This document shows, piece by piece, positions 10,899 through 23,131 of a stretch of DNA of 64,000 nt. The stretch comes from Gossypium raimondii. Lineage: Eukaryota; Streptophyta; Magnoliopsida; Malvales; Malvaceae. The DNA is taken from NCBI RefSeq assembly GCF_025698545.1, contig NC_068569.1, positions 14,384,001 through 14,448,000 on the forward strand. Direction: 5' to 3'. The position numbers and the translations under genes were made by a program. The number at the start of each line of letters is the position of its first letter. Within the stretch, counting starts at the first letter, position 1. The notes beneath the pieces were generated by a model. It did no database searches. It was not told the DNA's origin and saw only the letters and a program-made list of their open reading frames with translations.

Positions 10899-13763
10899 AT
10901 GGCAGAGAAATCACCGGTGAAAGAAGCTGCTTCCTCAGAGAGCATCCCCATCTCGAACTCAAACCAGTTGAAGCCATCTCCCCAATTACCCTCCAAATTC
11001 TCTTCCCAAACGGCACCCAACTCTGAAGTGCCCTCCACGCCCACAAGCCGTCCTCCTTCCGCCGATGCCGACGTCGTTTACGTCCCCAGCTACTCCCGTA
11101 AGTGCTGCTGCACTGCCTCTTCTCTCTCTCTCTCTCTTCTCTTAGACTTCTTTCTTCCCTCTTCCCTCCCCCTATTTTTTCTCTTGCTTGGTTGTTGTTA
11201 ATCGATGCTGTTTTTCTTCCCTTGTTTTTTTGGGGTTGAAATAAACAGGGTGGTTCTCGTGGGATAAGATAGACTCTTGCGAGTCCCGTTTCCTTCCGGA
11301 GTTTTTCGACGGTCGCTCGGCTTCCAAAGGCCCCAGTCTTTACATTTATTACAGAAACTCAATTATAAAGCTATTCAGGGAAAACCCTTCCCGTAAGATT
11401 ACCTTCACTGACGTCAGGAAGACTCTTGTTGGCGATGTTGGATCCATTCGGAGGGTTTTCGATTTCCTTGACCACTGGGGTCTCATCAATTACTCTGCCT
11501 CCTCTGCCCTTTCCAAGCCCTCCAAAGATACTGGTTCTAATATTAAATCCTCAGATTCCCCTTCTGTTGAATCCCCTTCTTCTGCTGCCCCGACCTCCAA
11601 ACACTCCTCTAATTCCAGGCGAATCTGCGGGGCGTGCAAGTCTCTTTGTACCATTGCTTGCTTCGTTTGCGACAAGGTATCCTTTTTCCCTTCTTAATGT
11701 TATTAGCATAGTTTTCTTGCACCCTTTTCTAGTACTGTTCCCTTTGATTCTTAAGTCCTCATAATCATTATCTTAGTTTAATTAAGGAAAGGCCACTACT
11801 TTACACTCATGCTTCTAGGTTAACTAGCGATTTACCATAAGCTGCTGTGTTTTCTTACCCTCTTTTTTTGTGCAGTATGACTCCACCCTGTGTGCAAGGT
11901 GCTATGTTCGGGGCAACTTCAGGGTTGGTCTAAGCAATGCTGATTTCAGGCGGGTAGAGATCACTGATGAAGCCAAGGCAGATTGGTCAGAAAAAGAGAC
12001 ATTGCTGCTTCTGGAAGCCATTATGCATTATGGTGATGACTGGAAGAAGGTTGCACAGCATGTTGGTGGTAGAACCGACAAGGATTGTGTGGCTCATTTC
12101 GTTAAGCTTCCTTTTGGGGAGGAATATCTTGGACATCCATTATCTAACGACGATGAATCTGGATTTGAAACTAATAAAAGGATGTGCCTCACGCCTCTGG
12201 CTGATGCAAGCAACCCAATCATGGCTCAGGTATGTCTTTTTCTCTGTTTAACTCGGAACATCAAATAACATGGACTAGGAAATTGCTAAGCTAATATTTG
12301 GGCACAAAAGCACCTAATGCTTGTACTTGCATCATCTTCATCACGAGTTCCTGCTTGGCTCTGCTTAACTTGCTTTTTACACTGGTGCCACAAAGGTCTA
12401 GGAAATATGAAGTACCTGCATAAACTCAGTCATCATTCAATCTGATATGCATTGCATGCCAGTGTGGTTTTCTTATCTTGTATTGGTCTATGAAGTGCTT
12501 TCCGAGTAATGGATTTGGATCATTTACAATTAGTTGCTGCTGTTCAACAATTTGTTTCTGTCGGCAATATTTATCCCATGATTCCATTTGAGGGGAAAGG
12601 GGTGCTTAGTACTTTTAGTTGCATGCAAGATCAAATAGGTTATAAGCATTGACTTTATACACTAAATATATTTTAATTTTGTTCAGAAACATCAATTATT
12701 GGATGATGATGTAGTTTTGTTTTAGTAAACAATTTGTTTTTACTTGCTACCTCCTTTTTTCAGGCTGCCTTTTTGTCAGCTTTGGCTGGTGTAGAGATTG
12801 CAGAAGCAGCTGCCCAAGCAGCTGTTTCCGTTCTATCTCAGGTCGACGACATCACAGCTAGCAGAGTGGGGAGTGGGTCTCTTGAAAGAAACTCGAAACA
12901 AGGTTTAAATCTCTTCTGGTTTTACCCTAACATCCAAGCATTGCAGCATTTACTTATTTAGTCGTACTGTTTCCACATTGGTATTAATTGCAGTCTACCC
13001 ATATCATTGCAACAAATGATGTAACTCTGTATTAAGCTTCCTTGTAGTCTTGCCATTTTCACATTTGATATGCTAAGAAGAGGTGGCTCCAAATAGTTTA
13101 CATTTTAACATCTTCCTCAAGAACCAACCAAACCCGAAAGAAGTAAAGTTAGATAAATAAATAAGAAAGATCATCTAGTATTGTTATCTGCACATAGTCT
13201 CTTATCAGACTTGTTGGGATTTTGTTGGTGAGATTATTTCCTTCTGTCACAGAAACTGAAATTTCATCTAATGGTGACACCAACCAAAATGCATTGGAAA
13301 GAGCAGCATATGCAGATGCAAATTCACTACTTGACAAGGAAGAACAAGATATTGAAAGGGCAATTACTGGGATTACAGAAGTGCAGGTATGTATAAGATT
13401 TTCAAGATGAGTGTCTAGGATGTTAGATGTCATATGGTTATTTACTGTATATCTTGAGGTGTGCAGATGAAAGAGATACAAGACAAGTTTCTTCGTTTTG
13501 AGGAGATGGATTTGCAGACTGAGAAAGAGAGGCAACAACTGGAGAGCATGAAGAATCTACTTTTTATTGACCAGCTCAATCTTTCATTTCGTAGAAACTA
13601 TACATGAAATACTGAACAAGTGGTGAAGAACAATTGTTTTCTTTTTCTTCTGTATTCTGCCTCTGCAGATGGTTATGGCCAAAGGAGAAAATTTCTTGAA
13701 TTGCAGGTAAATTGCGTTACAATCTTTCTGAAGTATGTGGGCAAAAAAGTGAATCGTAGTTAG
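10899..13763 (+). CDS. SWI3B: SWI3B-like SWI/SNF complex subunit
   Basis: Core subunit of plant SWI/SNF chromatin-remodelling complexes in the nucleus. Exons 10899-11097, 11249-11676, 11876-12229, 12764-12902 and 13253-13386 are clear. A SWIRM domain covers about residues 58-155 (DVVYVPSYSRWFSWDKID through VFDFLDHWGLINYSA). A Cys-rich ZZ-like module follows (CGACKSLC...CDKYDSTLCARC), then a SANT domain (ADWSEKETLLLLEAIMHYGD...DKDCVAHF). An Ala-rich segment and a C-terminal coiled coil (EEQDIERAI..., EKERQQLESM) complete it. The 3' end is uncertain. Exon 13467 can run to a TGA at 13605-13607 (464 residues). It can also splice at 13590 to an exon at 13669, which has a strong pyrimidine-rich acceptor, and stop at 13763 (about 490 residues). 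Arabidopsis SWI3B is about 469 residues. The first intron carries a CT-rich tract near 11,118-11,140. Confidence 0.9.
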
Positions 13764-15397
13764 TATATAACCAAAGCTGGAAAAACCTGGTCCAACGTTA
13801 TACGACATATGCTATGTGCTCTCTCTATTATAAATGAAAAATTGAAAACCATAACATCAGGAGCCGGAGACTGTAATTCAGGTCTTGAGCAAACAACACA
13901 TGCAATTTTGGTTAAATGGTAAATAACGTGAATTCCTCTGATAATTGCTTGGGATGGCACATTAGACTATACAACTTAGATTACTTTTTGCAAAATAATC
14001 AAACTTCAATTTACTATACAAAAAATTCTTTTGCAAATATATATAATAGTTTGATTATTTTTTATTTACATAAAAAAAACTAAGTACTTTAGGAAAGAAT
14101 TTTGAAAGTTTACTAAATAATATGTAAGAATCATAAATTAAAGTTTATTTTTTCAATTCAAAATTAATTTGAAAAAATAAAAAAAAATTAATAAAAGAAG
14201 TCTAATCTCAATTGAAAGGAATGGAACTCAACCTGACTGTTACATCAGCTGATTTACCAATGAAATTGTGAAGTTTATATATAATAGGGTCCAATTGGAT
14301 TGAACGGATTTTATTGTCGTTGGATTCTTGTATATTCGTCATTCGGGACAGATCAGACCTGTAAAAATAACCTCTTTCTTTTTTCCCTTTTAACTTATTT
14401 TGGGGTTCATTTTTCCCTTTAAAAATAAAAGATAATCTCTTCCCTTTTTCCTGGTTACTTTTTTGGTTGGTTGCAAAGAAGTTACTGCATGGTAACGCCT
14501 TAGTTGGAAAAGTCAGAATTTTCTAAATTAGTGGGTCAAGTTAAGCTCACAGGGCCCATGACTCCTTTGATTAGTGGGCCCTACAAGAGCCCGGCGTGGT
14601 TTTTGTTTGTTTTTGCGTTGAGACGTTACGAAAAAAGGTGCTCAATAATCAGAGCTAGGGAGACCCCCTGACAACAACAGTATGTAAGAAAACAACGAAA
14701 ATCAAAATAATTGATAAAAGTAGCCCTAAAACCTACACACCTGCTACTAGCAGCTGAAGTTGATAGGTAATCTTTCTTTTTTCATACATATATCGAATCA
14801 TTTTGTTTTGTCCGATTTGATCCAAATAGTTGAAATTCAATTGAATATACAAAATTAACCACCCAAACTTGTAGCGCTCGCATCGCATGTATCTTCATTA
14901 ATGCTGATGTTGTTATCTTTTACTACACAGTTGAGAGACAGCGGCAGCTTACGACACCCCTTTAAATTTATCTCATCATCATATGCCTGCACGTGCCAGT
15001 GCATCGCCGACATTTCTTTTACCTTTCAAGAGACCCGTTAATTATATGCACCCCCGCCCCATCGGGCAGTAAGTCAGTGAGCAGCTCATTCATTACTTAT
15101 TTAATTCATTTGCCAATATTACTTTTCCACCAACGGTGAGTTTGATTTTTGGGAGTTTCAAAAATTAAATAAAATTTTCTGACCAAATAAATGTTGGTAT
15201 TTAAACAGAATAGTGATGATTAAAGTTGTAAATGAATAAAGCGTTTGACGTATTATTTGTAAATTGTTTATATAATGTTCACTTATGTTTATTTTTTAAG
15301 TTAAATAAACGAAGATATATTCTTTTTTTTAATAAACGAGTTTAAATAAAAGTGTGTTTGATTCATTTATATTTGCGAATATATTTATTTATAAACT
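13764..15397. other. AT-rich spacer with an old repeat remnant
   Basis: No gene seen. Bases 15,225-15,397 resemble the right-hand element at 54,800-55,412 (both have GTAAATGAA followed by GTTTATGTTC-like runs), so this is probably a decayed copy. The LTR-type element at 15,398 is inserted at its edge. Confidence 0.45.
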
Positions 15398-18300
15398 TAT
15401 AACACCCTTAACCCGAATTCGTTGCTGTAACAGGGTTACGGAGCATTACTGGAGTTTACAAATTAATTTTCAGACATTTCATTTCATCTAGTATTGTCCC
15501 TTAAACGAGTCCTCAAGACCCAAATTTACGCATTAGAAACACATAGGGACTAAGTAGAAAACTCAAAAATATTTTTGAAAATATTTAAAGTTTCCAACAC
15601 TGCAGGGGTCACACGGCCGTGTTTCAGCCCGTGCCCGTGCCCATGTGAGTATACTGACTTGGGTCACACGGCCAAGTCACACGCCCGTGTGCTAGGCCAT
15701 GTGAGCATTCTGTCTTGTGCAATTTTAATATACAGGGGACACACGACCGTGTGTCACACACGGTTGAGACACACGCCCGCGTCTCTGCCCGTGTGGATGA
15801 AAATAGACCATTTTACAAGCCATATTTCCACCCAATTTTGTGTCTATCTACAATCAACATTACACACATCAACAAGCCATAACTAGACATTTAAAACAAA
15901 CCAAAATAAGTGGCTAAACTCAACACACTACATATAAGCCATCATTAAACAAAATACTTATACATGCCATTATAACCAAAATCAAAACATTCAAAAATAC
16001 CGATAGAACCGATGGATAGTATGATATATCTCCGACAAACTTCCAACCCAATCGAGCTTCCGATAATTTGAAAAGTAGGAGAAAACAAATACATAAGCAA
16101 TGAATGCTTAGTAAGCTCATATAAACTTTAATCATAATACTTCCTTTTCAAATATGAAATTTATACTTATCAAGAATAATATAATATTGCTACCACAATA
16201 CTCATGAAGTTATACTTAACAACTCACTAAGTGAATAAATATATAATATCACTTATACATAATATTCCTAGCATAGTAGGATTTTAAACAACTTTAACTC
16301 TTCCAAATTTTCTTTATTTTCATTTGCGTTTCTTTACTTTCCACGCTTAATCCATATGCATAACACACCAGTCATAAGCATATCATTCAACCATAGATAC
16401 AAGTTAGTGCATTTAAACATTGACCTTTTTTGAATTAATCACACGATAACTCATTTTATAAGAAATTGCATAACTTAAAACTTACCACTCTTTCATAAGC
16501 ACAGTATATTTTCATTTGAGCACTTACCCTTTCAACGCATCATATAATAAACATATTACCATTTAACTAGTAACCTGGCACTTGTCTAAGCGTCAACAAT
16601 AACACTTGTTAGCATATTTGAACATATTTCATATAAATTCAACATTGATAAACTTATTTTATCAACATATCACACTTGAGTTTATTACTGATCACAACTT
16701 ACATAATTTTCATGTATCAACATATCAATATATTGATCTATATACATATCATGACACATATCATTCTCTTATTGTTTCTTCATATACATATATCATCCAA
16801 AAACAACTCCTGTTATTATACCATTCGAAGAGCGACTTACGGATATGAGTACATTGTTTTCAGAAGCCCGAAGGTTGAACAGAAGCTCATGAGAGCTAAA
16901 CAAAAAGTAAACACGAAAGTTCGCAACAAATATTGAACCTCGGTATAATTGGGTAATTTGTCGTCAATTCATCCTTTACATTCGTAGTGCCTTAACCCAG
17001 TTATGGTCTTATCATCAGAATGCCATAGCCCAACTATGGTCTTGCATATAAACACTGCCATGGTCCAACCATGGTCTTACGTTCACAGTGTCATAACCCA
17101 GTTATGGTCTTATCCCTCAATTCATCTTTTGCCACATAATGATTGTACTTAATCTCACGTTCCACTTGTTTTGAACATTTAATTCAATTTCATAATTTAA
17201 CAATAACTTTGTTTTCAGTAATAGATATGAATAAATACATAATACCAGTAATCAATTTAATAAATAAACATTAAAGTTTAACCATACAAACTTACCTGAA
17301 TTGAATTGTAATAATTGCGTAGTTCGGGGCTATTTCGCTATTTTTCTTTTTCACAGTATCTACGAAATCTTGATCTAAAATATATAATTACTCATTCATT
17401 AACATATATTTCAGTTCCAATTCATTTCACTATTTATAACCTTCAATTTTATCAAATTTACATAATTACCCAACTTTTACAATTTAGTCCATTAACTAAT
17501 TAATCTATTAAATCAACTAAGTTTCCTCAATTAAAAATTTATCCAAATATTCTAGGCCATCAAACAGCCATTGATAAAACATAAATTTAATAAAAACCCT
17601 AATATTTTAACCATTTTCACAATTTGATCTTAACATCAATATTTAACAAAATCACTTTATAATATCATCATACAACAAAATTAAAGCTCTAACCCCACTT
17701 GATATTAATAATTTATTTTAATATATTAATTTAGACAAAAAATTCATTTCATGCAATTTAGTTATTTTGACATTTTACAAAATTACCCTTAAAATTTTAC
17801 TTTTATTCAATTTAATCCTTGAGCCTAAAACATGCAAATTATCCATTTTTAATGAAAACCCATGCTAGTTGAATATTCATATATTTTCCAACTTCTCCTC
17901 TCCATTCCACATCCTTAATGTATATAACATGCTTATATGTAATATTATCTATAATTCTACTATTTACTTATGTTCATATCAAAGTTGTCCACTTAAGTCA
18001 TAGTCAATAAATTATTTATATCTTGAGCTACAGAATTCTAAATTAAGATTCCCTTAATGTTTTTGAAACTAGACTCAAATACCTTTCTACCATAAAATTT
18101 TTAAAATTTATAGTTTAGCCAATAAGTACAAAAAATCTTCAAATTTATCCATATTCTGTTGTTTGACAGCTTTGACATTTGCTTACTAAAAATTAATTAT
18201 CTCTTAGTACGGGGTTTGGATGATGTTTCCGTTTGTTTCTCTTAAAATAGACTCATCAAGAATTTAAACATATAAATTTAAACCACTAATTATTTTTTTA

Positions 18301-19501
18301 CAATTTTTAATGATTTTCCAAAGTCAGAACAGGGGAACCCGAAATCAATTTGACCCTGTCTCACAAAAATTCATATATCTCATAATATGAAATTCTTTTG
18401 CTTACACCGTTTCTTCCATGTAAAATTAGACTCAATAGGATTTAATTTAATACTTTAATTAACCTATAATTCAATTTCTAAAATTTTGATGAATTTTTAA
18501 AGTCAAATTACTGTTGCTGCCCAAAATTGTTTTAGTGTAAAATGTTGATAATCAAATTTATAACACCCTCCTTTCCTTTCTCTACAATATTTCCCATCAC
18601 TTCCTCTTATTTCCTTCACTAACATATCAATAACATAGAACCTTATATAATAAAAATCTACTTTAACATCATTTTCATACTTTTTCAATAATATCAAACT
18701 CAAAAATATATTGAAATTTTGATGTTCTTACCTTGTTCTATTGATTTCAATCATTAACTTGATTTTCTCTCTCGTCTAGCTTCTATTTCTTAAATCTAAC
18801 TTGATATTCTAGCTCCCCATTGTCTCATTATTATTTTTCTCTCTTGGTAGCTATGAAAATTCTTTTAATTTCTCAATGAAAATAGTGAATTTTTGGTAAA
18901 ATAACCAAATTGTAAAGAAAGAAAATTTTCTTTCTTCTCTTCTCTTCTCACGTGAGTGCATTGAAAGATGATGAAAATTCTTCATCTTTTTTTATACTAA
19001 TTAAAATAATAATAAAATATCTCATTAAAATAATAATAAAATAATATTTATCTAATTAAATAATTATAAAATATCATAAAATATCTCTAATATCATCATT
19101 GCCTTCTACAGTTCTCTCTCTTTCTAATTGACCATTTCACCCTTTATGATATTTTAAAATTTCATCTTTAAGTCATCACTTAATTTGGTAAAATTATGAT
19201 TTAGTCTCTCATAATTCTTCACCTATTCAATTTGGTCCATTTTCCTTAGTTTCTAAATCATTCCACCCTTAAAATATTTGCACTATTGGTCTTTCAATTT
19301 TTCATATTTACACTTTATCCCTCAAATTTTAAGTATTTACTCTTGGGCAACAAAACTTTTCTCACTTTTACGATTTAATCCTTTCTTGAATTAATATGTC
19401 ATAACTCAAAATTTTCCTTTTTGTCACTTTATTTCCTCATTTTACAATATATAAATGATACTATCTTACTTTCTTACTGTAATAATTTTCAAGGTATTAC
19501 A
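15398..19501 (-). mobile_element. Solo-LTR-like fossil (Ty3/gypsy-type ends), copy A
   Basis: A 4,104-base non-coding block flanked by perfect 5-base duplications AAACT (15,393-15,397 and 19,502-19,506). The left end reads like TGTAACACCC and the right end ends in ATTACA, as in TG...CA LTRs. It shares long internal stretches with copies B (26,268-32,365) and C (28,799-31,637), for example the module around TTTATATCTTGAGCTACAGA at 18,010. Read on the minus strand it has a TATA-like TATAAAAAAAG near 18,990. No gag-pol lies inside, so it is best explained as a solo LTR left by recombination; a non-autonomous element is the alternative. Family assignment is by general form only. Confidence 0.75.
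16985..17115. repeat. Hairpin-rich minisatellite in LTR copy A
   Basis: About four imperfect units of 30-40 bases, each holding a small inverted repeat such as CCATAGCCCAACTATGG or CCATGGTCCAACCATGG followed by TCTTA or TCTTG. Confidence 0.75.
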
Positions 19502-20504
19502 AAACTATTTATTTAAAGATAATATTTTGTTAAAATAATATTTTCCTCTATTCCTATATTTAAATTTAATTAATTTAATTAATTTTTTTGTTTGTTTGTT
19601 TGGTTTATTTTTCGACAACATGTTCATTAAGAATATTAAATGAATCTAGCATAATATATCAAATAATTATTTAAACATATTCTAAATTCTCATAGTCTCC
19701 TAGAAACTGGAATTGGATTCTTCAGGCTTCGTCTCATCTAACTACGTCCAAGTGCCCCGACCAAATATACGACAGACAGATCACGAATAAGGGACGGACC
19801 GACCATCGGCATTAATTGGCAAATTAAAAGGACTTTCACGTTACAACGATAAATAAGAAAGGTATTCTGGTGGGTGTGTTCTAGACCTGACAGCCTTGTT
19901 GTGCAGCAGCTAAACTAATACTGTTCATATTTTGTTTGCAGTAAATAAATAATTAAGCCCTGATAATGATGATGATATGATGATCTCACTGTTATCAATC
20001 TGAGAACCTGAACCTCAATATGAAGCCATCTCTCTTTTCTCTCTCCAATATGCTCATATACGCACGCATAAATCCCTGCCATCTGCAACCAACTATGCAT
20101 TTGCATTTATTACCCCTCTCCTCCTCTCCAATGACTAACTAACATGAATCCCTATTAGATTTTTTTTAAGCCTCAACTTCAATTTCTCTTGTCTTTCCGA
20201 GAAACCACTTCTAAGTTTTTCCCCGTTTTGGAAGGCCTTTCAGGTGCGCTGTAGCAGCTGCATCCCCCCGACCCTTAAACCATTTTAAGATCAACCCTTC
20301 TCAAAAATAACTTCTCTCCTTCATTTTAAGTGTTTCTCTTCATATATATTTAGTTTGCATGTTACTTACCCTCGTTGTCCTATCCATTCCATTCATCCCC
20401 AATCACAACGATCCTTCATTTGTTGCACAATCACAAACTTTTCTCACTTTCCGTCTCTTGTTTTCTCATTGCAAGACATACAAGTTGGATAGCTGTGCTG
20501 GAAG
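19502..20504. other. Upstream region of the CUC3-type gene
   Basis: About 1 kb between the LTR-type insertion and the NAC start codon. A TATA-like CATATATATTTAG lies at about 20,340, some 160 bases before the ATG. The stretch from 20,160 is pyrimidine-rich, as is common in plant 5' leaders. No other gene seen. Confidence 0.45.
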
Positions 20505-23131
20505 ATGTTAGCAGTTGAAGAAATTCTGAGTGAACTTGCCGAGGAGGAAGTAAATGGGCATGGGTTGCCGCCGGGGTTTCGGTTTCACCCCACTGACGAG
20601 GAACTGGTAACCTTTTATTTGGCTTCCAAGGTATTTCATGGAAGCTTCTGTGGAGTGGAGATTGCTGAGGTTGACCTTAACAGATGCGAACCTTGGGAGC
20701 TTCCAGGTATATATATGTTTTGCTTATCGACAAAGCCAAAATTAATAGCGTGATTATATGATATTACCCGGAATATTCTCTATCCGCCATACATCATTGC
20801 ATCTTTTTTAGCATCTTACTGGATGCTTCTATAGATTCCTCAGATGAGTTCCGTTTCTTTCTTCTCAGCTGAGCCTGAGAAGATGCTCTTTTCCATGTCC
20901 CTTGTATTTTTCTTTTTGGATAAGCTTAAAATGCCGGTTTCCTTTTTAGTGGAGTCTAGTTAAGACAATGTAGACTAGTTAAGCTGTAGTTGTGTCTTCA
21001 TAATCCTGTCGCATCTTGGTTTTGTTCTTCTATGAAGAAGCATAGTTTTGTGTTGGCTAGCGAGCGCCGAGATATTTAATATTAAAATAGGCCTAGAGCA
21101 TTTCGTAAGGAGGAAGTTGCAGTACATAAATGTTTAGTAAGTATGTTTCCAGGAAATCCTTCAGCACACTCTAAACGGAAGAGCCCTTGCTAAGAGCACG
21201 GGTCTTGTAAACTGTTAACATGTCCACCAAAATTCGGAGACATGTTGGGTTTAACGCCATATATATATTTATTTAAAGGATTGGAACATTGTCTGATTGT
21301 CATGCAATATATACCATTAGTATTCTGACTCAATTCATAAATTTAGTGCACTTGAGAGACGGAAAAATTAAAGGATTATTGATGAATATATATACGCATA
21401 TTAAATATAAATATAAAGTCTTGTCCATCTTTAGTTGAAGCTAGTAAATATGTGTAGTAGCAATTAATTTGATGTGAACGGTGATCAGATGTTGCGAAAA
21501 TGGGGGAGAGGGAGTGGTACTTCTTCAGCTTGAGGGACAGGAAATACCCAAGCGGGCTGAGAACAAACAGAGCCACTGGAGCTGGGTACTGGAAAGCCAC
21601 AGGCAAAGATAGGGAAGTGTACAGTGCCTCAACCGGAGCTCTTTTGGGAATGAAAAAAACCCTTGTTTTCTACAAGGGCAGGGCACCCCGTGGAGAGAAG
21701 ACCAAGTGGGTCATGCATGAGTACCGCTTGGACGGTGACTTCTCCTGCCGCCCCTCCTGCAAGGTAATGGGCCCCACCGCCACACGTGCGCCGTGGGAAT
21801 CTCATCTCAATCAACTTGTTTGTCGCTTTCTGGGTTTGACTTGTTATGTTTATACGATATATATTGTGGAACTGATCATCTGCAATTGATAAGGAGGGTA
21901 TGGTGGTATTATGGTGTTGCGTGCATGACGATTTGACAACTTTCACCTTATTGTTAACCACTAGAGCAAGCAGGGTAGTTTTTGATGTGATTGGTTTGGT
22001 TTTTCACTCCATCACTGTTATATGGCTGTCAGTACGTAGCAGTTACCATTTCTACATTTAATTATTCTTACAAAGCTGCTTCACCTTCGACCACCGTTTT
22101 CATAATTAGTAGTTAATTAACCTGTTAATGCACTAATTAGAAAGAAGGCTAAACCATGCACCCGCGAAACATGTTCCTAAGTCCAAACTAAATGGTTCTA
22201 ATATAACCTGCTTTGTTTGTGCTTAAATCTTCTTGTCCTTGTTACCACTTAAGATGGTTTTTTTTGTAGGAAGAATGGGTGATTTGCAGAATATTTCATA
22301 AAACAAGTGAGAAGAATGTTCCAAAGTCTAAACTAAATGATTCTAACATAACCTGCTTTGTTTGTGCTTAAATATTCTTTCCCTTGTTACCACTTAATAT
22401 GGTTTTTTTTTTTTTTGTAGGAAGAATGGGTGATTTGCAGAATATTTCATAAAACAAGTGAGAAGAAGAATGCCCTTGCTCAAGGTCAAAGCTATGTACT
22501 GGCAATGTCTTCGTCTTCAACAACTTTCTTGCCTCCGTTGCTTGAAACTCCGACACCGTTGTTAAAATCTGAGTCTCAAACTCTAATGCAAGCTCACAAC
22601 TCTTTTTTGATTCACCGCCATGAAAATGACCTGAAAAGCCTGATAAACCCAGTTGTCTCAGAGTCACAATCCCAATCCCAGCTCTTCCCATCTAATGGGT
22701 TCCAACCCTCCTTTTCACCCACTTCCACTTTTGCCACAACCGACAAGAACGCTGTGACAAACACCACCTCATCAGCAGCTATGCTCTTCAAGTCCCTACT
22801 CTCACATCAAGATTGCTTATTTAAGGAACAAGCTGCTTTTCCCAAACAGTGTAAGGCAGAGGCTGATTTTTCCTATTTAAATCTGCCTGCTGCCAACAAC
22901 ACCTTGAACTGGATGGATAGGATTCATCCCAGCCCACCATGTCAAAACCCTTTGTTCTTCGACATGGATTATAGCGTGTTGGGGTTTGCTGAAGGTGTTA
23001 GGGGCACTGCTCGGGGGGACACTAACGCACATGACATGTCCACTTCAATTGCCATTCATACGGCCAGCGGTCAGATGATTTTAAATCCTCCCACCACCAC
23101 AGCCTCTGGAGAATCCGGGCCGCTAGATTGA
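20505..23131 (+). CDS. CUC3: CUC3-type NAC transcription factor
   Basis: NAC-domain factor of the CUP-SHAPED COTYLEDON 3 group, which sets organ and meristem boundaries. The start [15 protein letters not shown] matches Arabidopsis CUC3 (MMLAVEDVLSELAGEE, from memory) rather than CUC1/2. Exons 20505-20706, 21489-21763 and 22421-23131 (TGA) give 395 residues, against about 334 in Arabidopsis. NAC subdomains: [15 protein letters not shown] (residues 21-35), [59 protein letters not shown] and [12 protein letters not shown] (from residue 160). The tail is Ser/Thr/Asn/Pro-rich, as in activation regions. I see no miR164 target, consistent with CUC3 and unlike CUC1/2. The acceptor and start of exon 3 exist twice (22,270 and 22,421). 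Only the second leads into the full tail. Confidence 0.93.
22171..22465 (+). repeat. Tandem duplication covering the exon-3 splice acceptor of the NAC gene
   Basis: Unit 1 starts at 22,171 and unit 2 at 22,316. Both contain the same intron end, a T-tract, TGTAG and the exon start coding [15 protein letters not shown]. The T-tract is longer in unit 2, so the exon starts are 151 bases apart (22,270 and 22,421). Differences between units are few, suggesting a fairly recent event. Confidence 0.95.

Noticed and set aside
15398-19501. Copy A as a DNA transposon because its two ends look like short inverted repeats
   Set aside because: Five-base target duplications, TG...CA type ends, a promoter box near one end and kilobase length fit an LTR better; hAT and Mutator elements would give 8-9 base duplications.
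20505-23131. NAC gene as CUC1/CUC2
   Set aside because: The N-terminus matches CUC3, and no miR164 target site is visible in the last exon.
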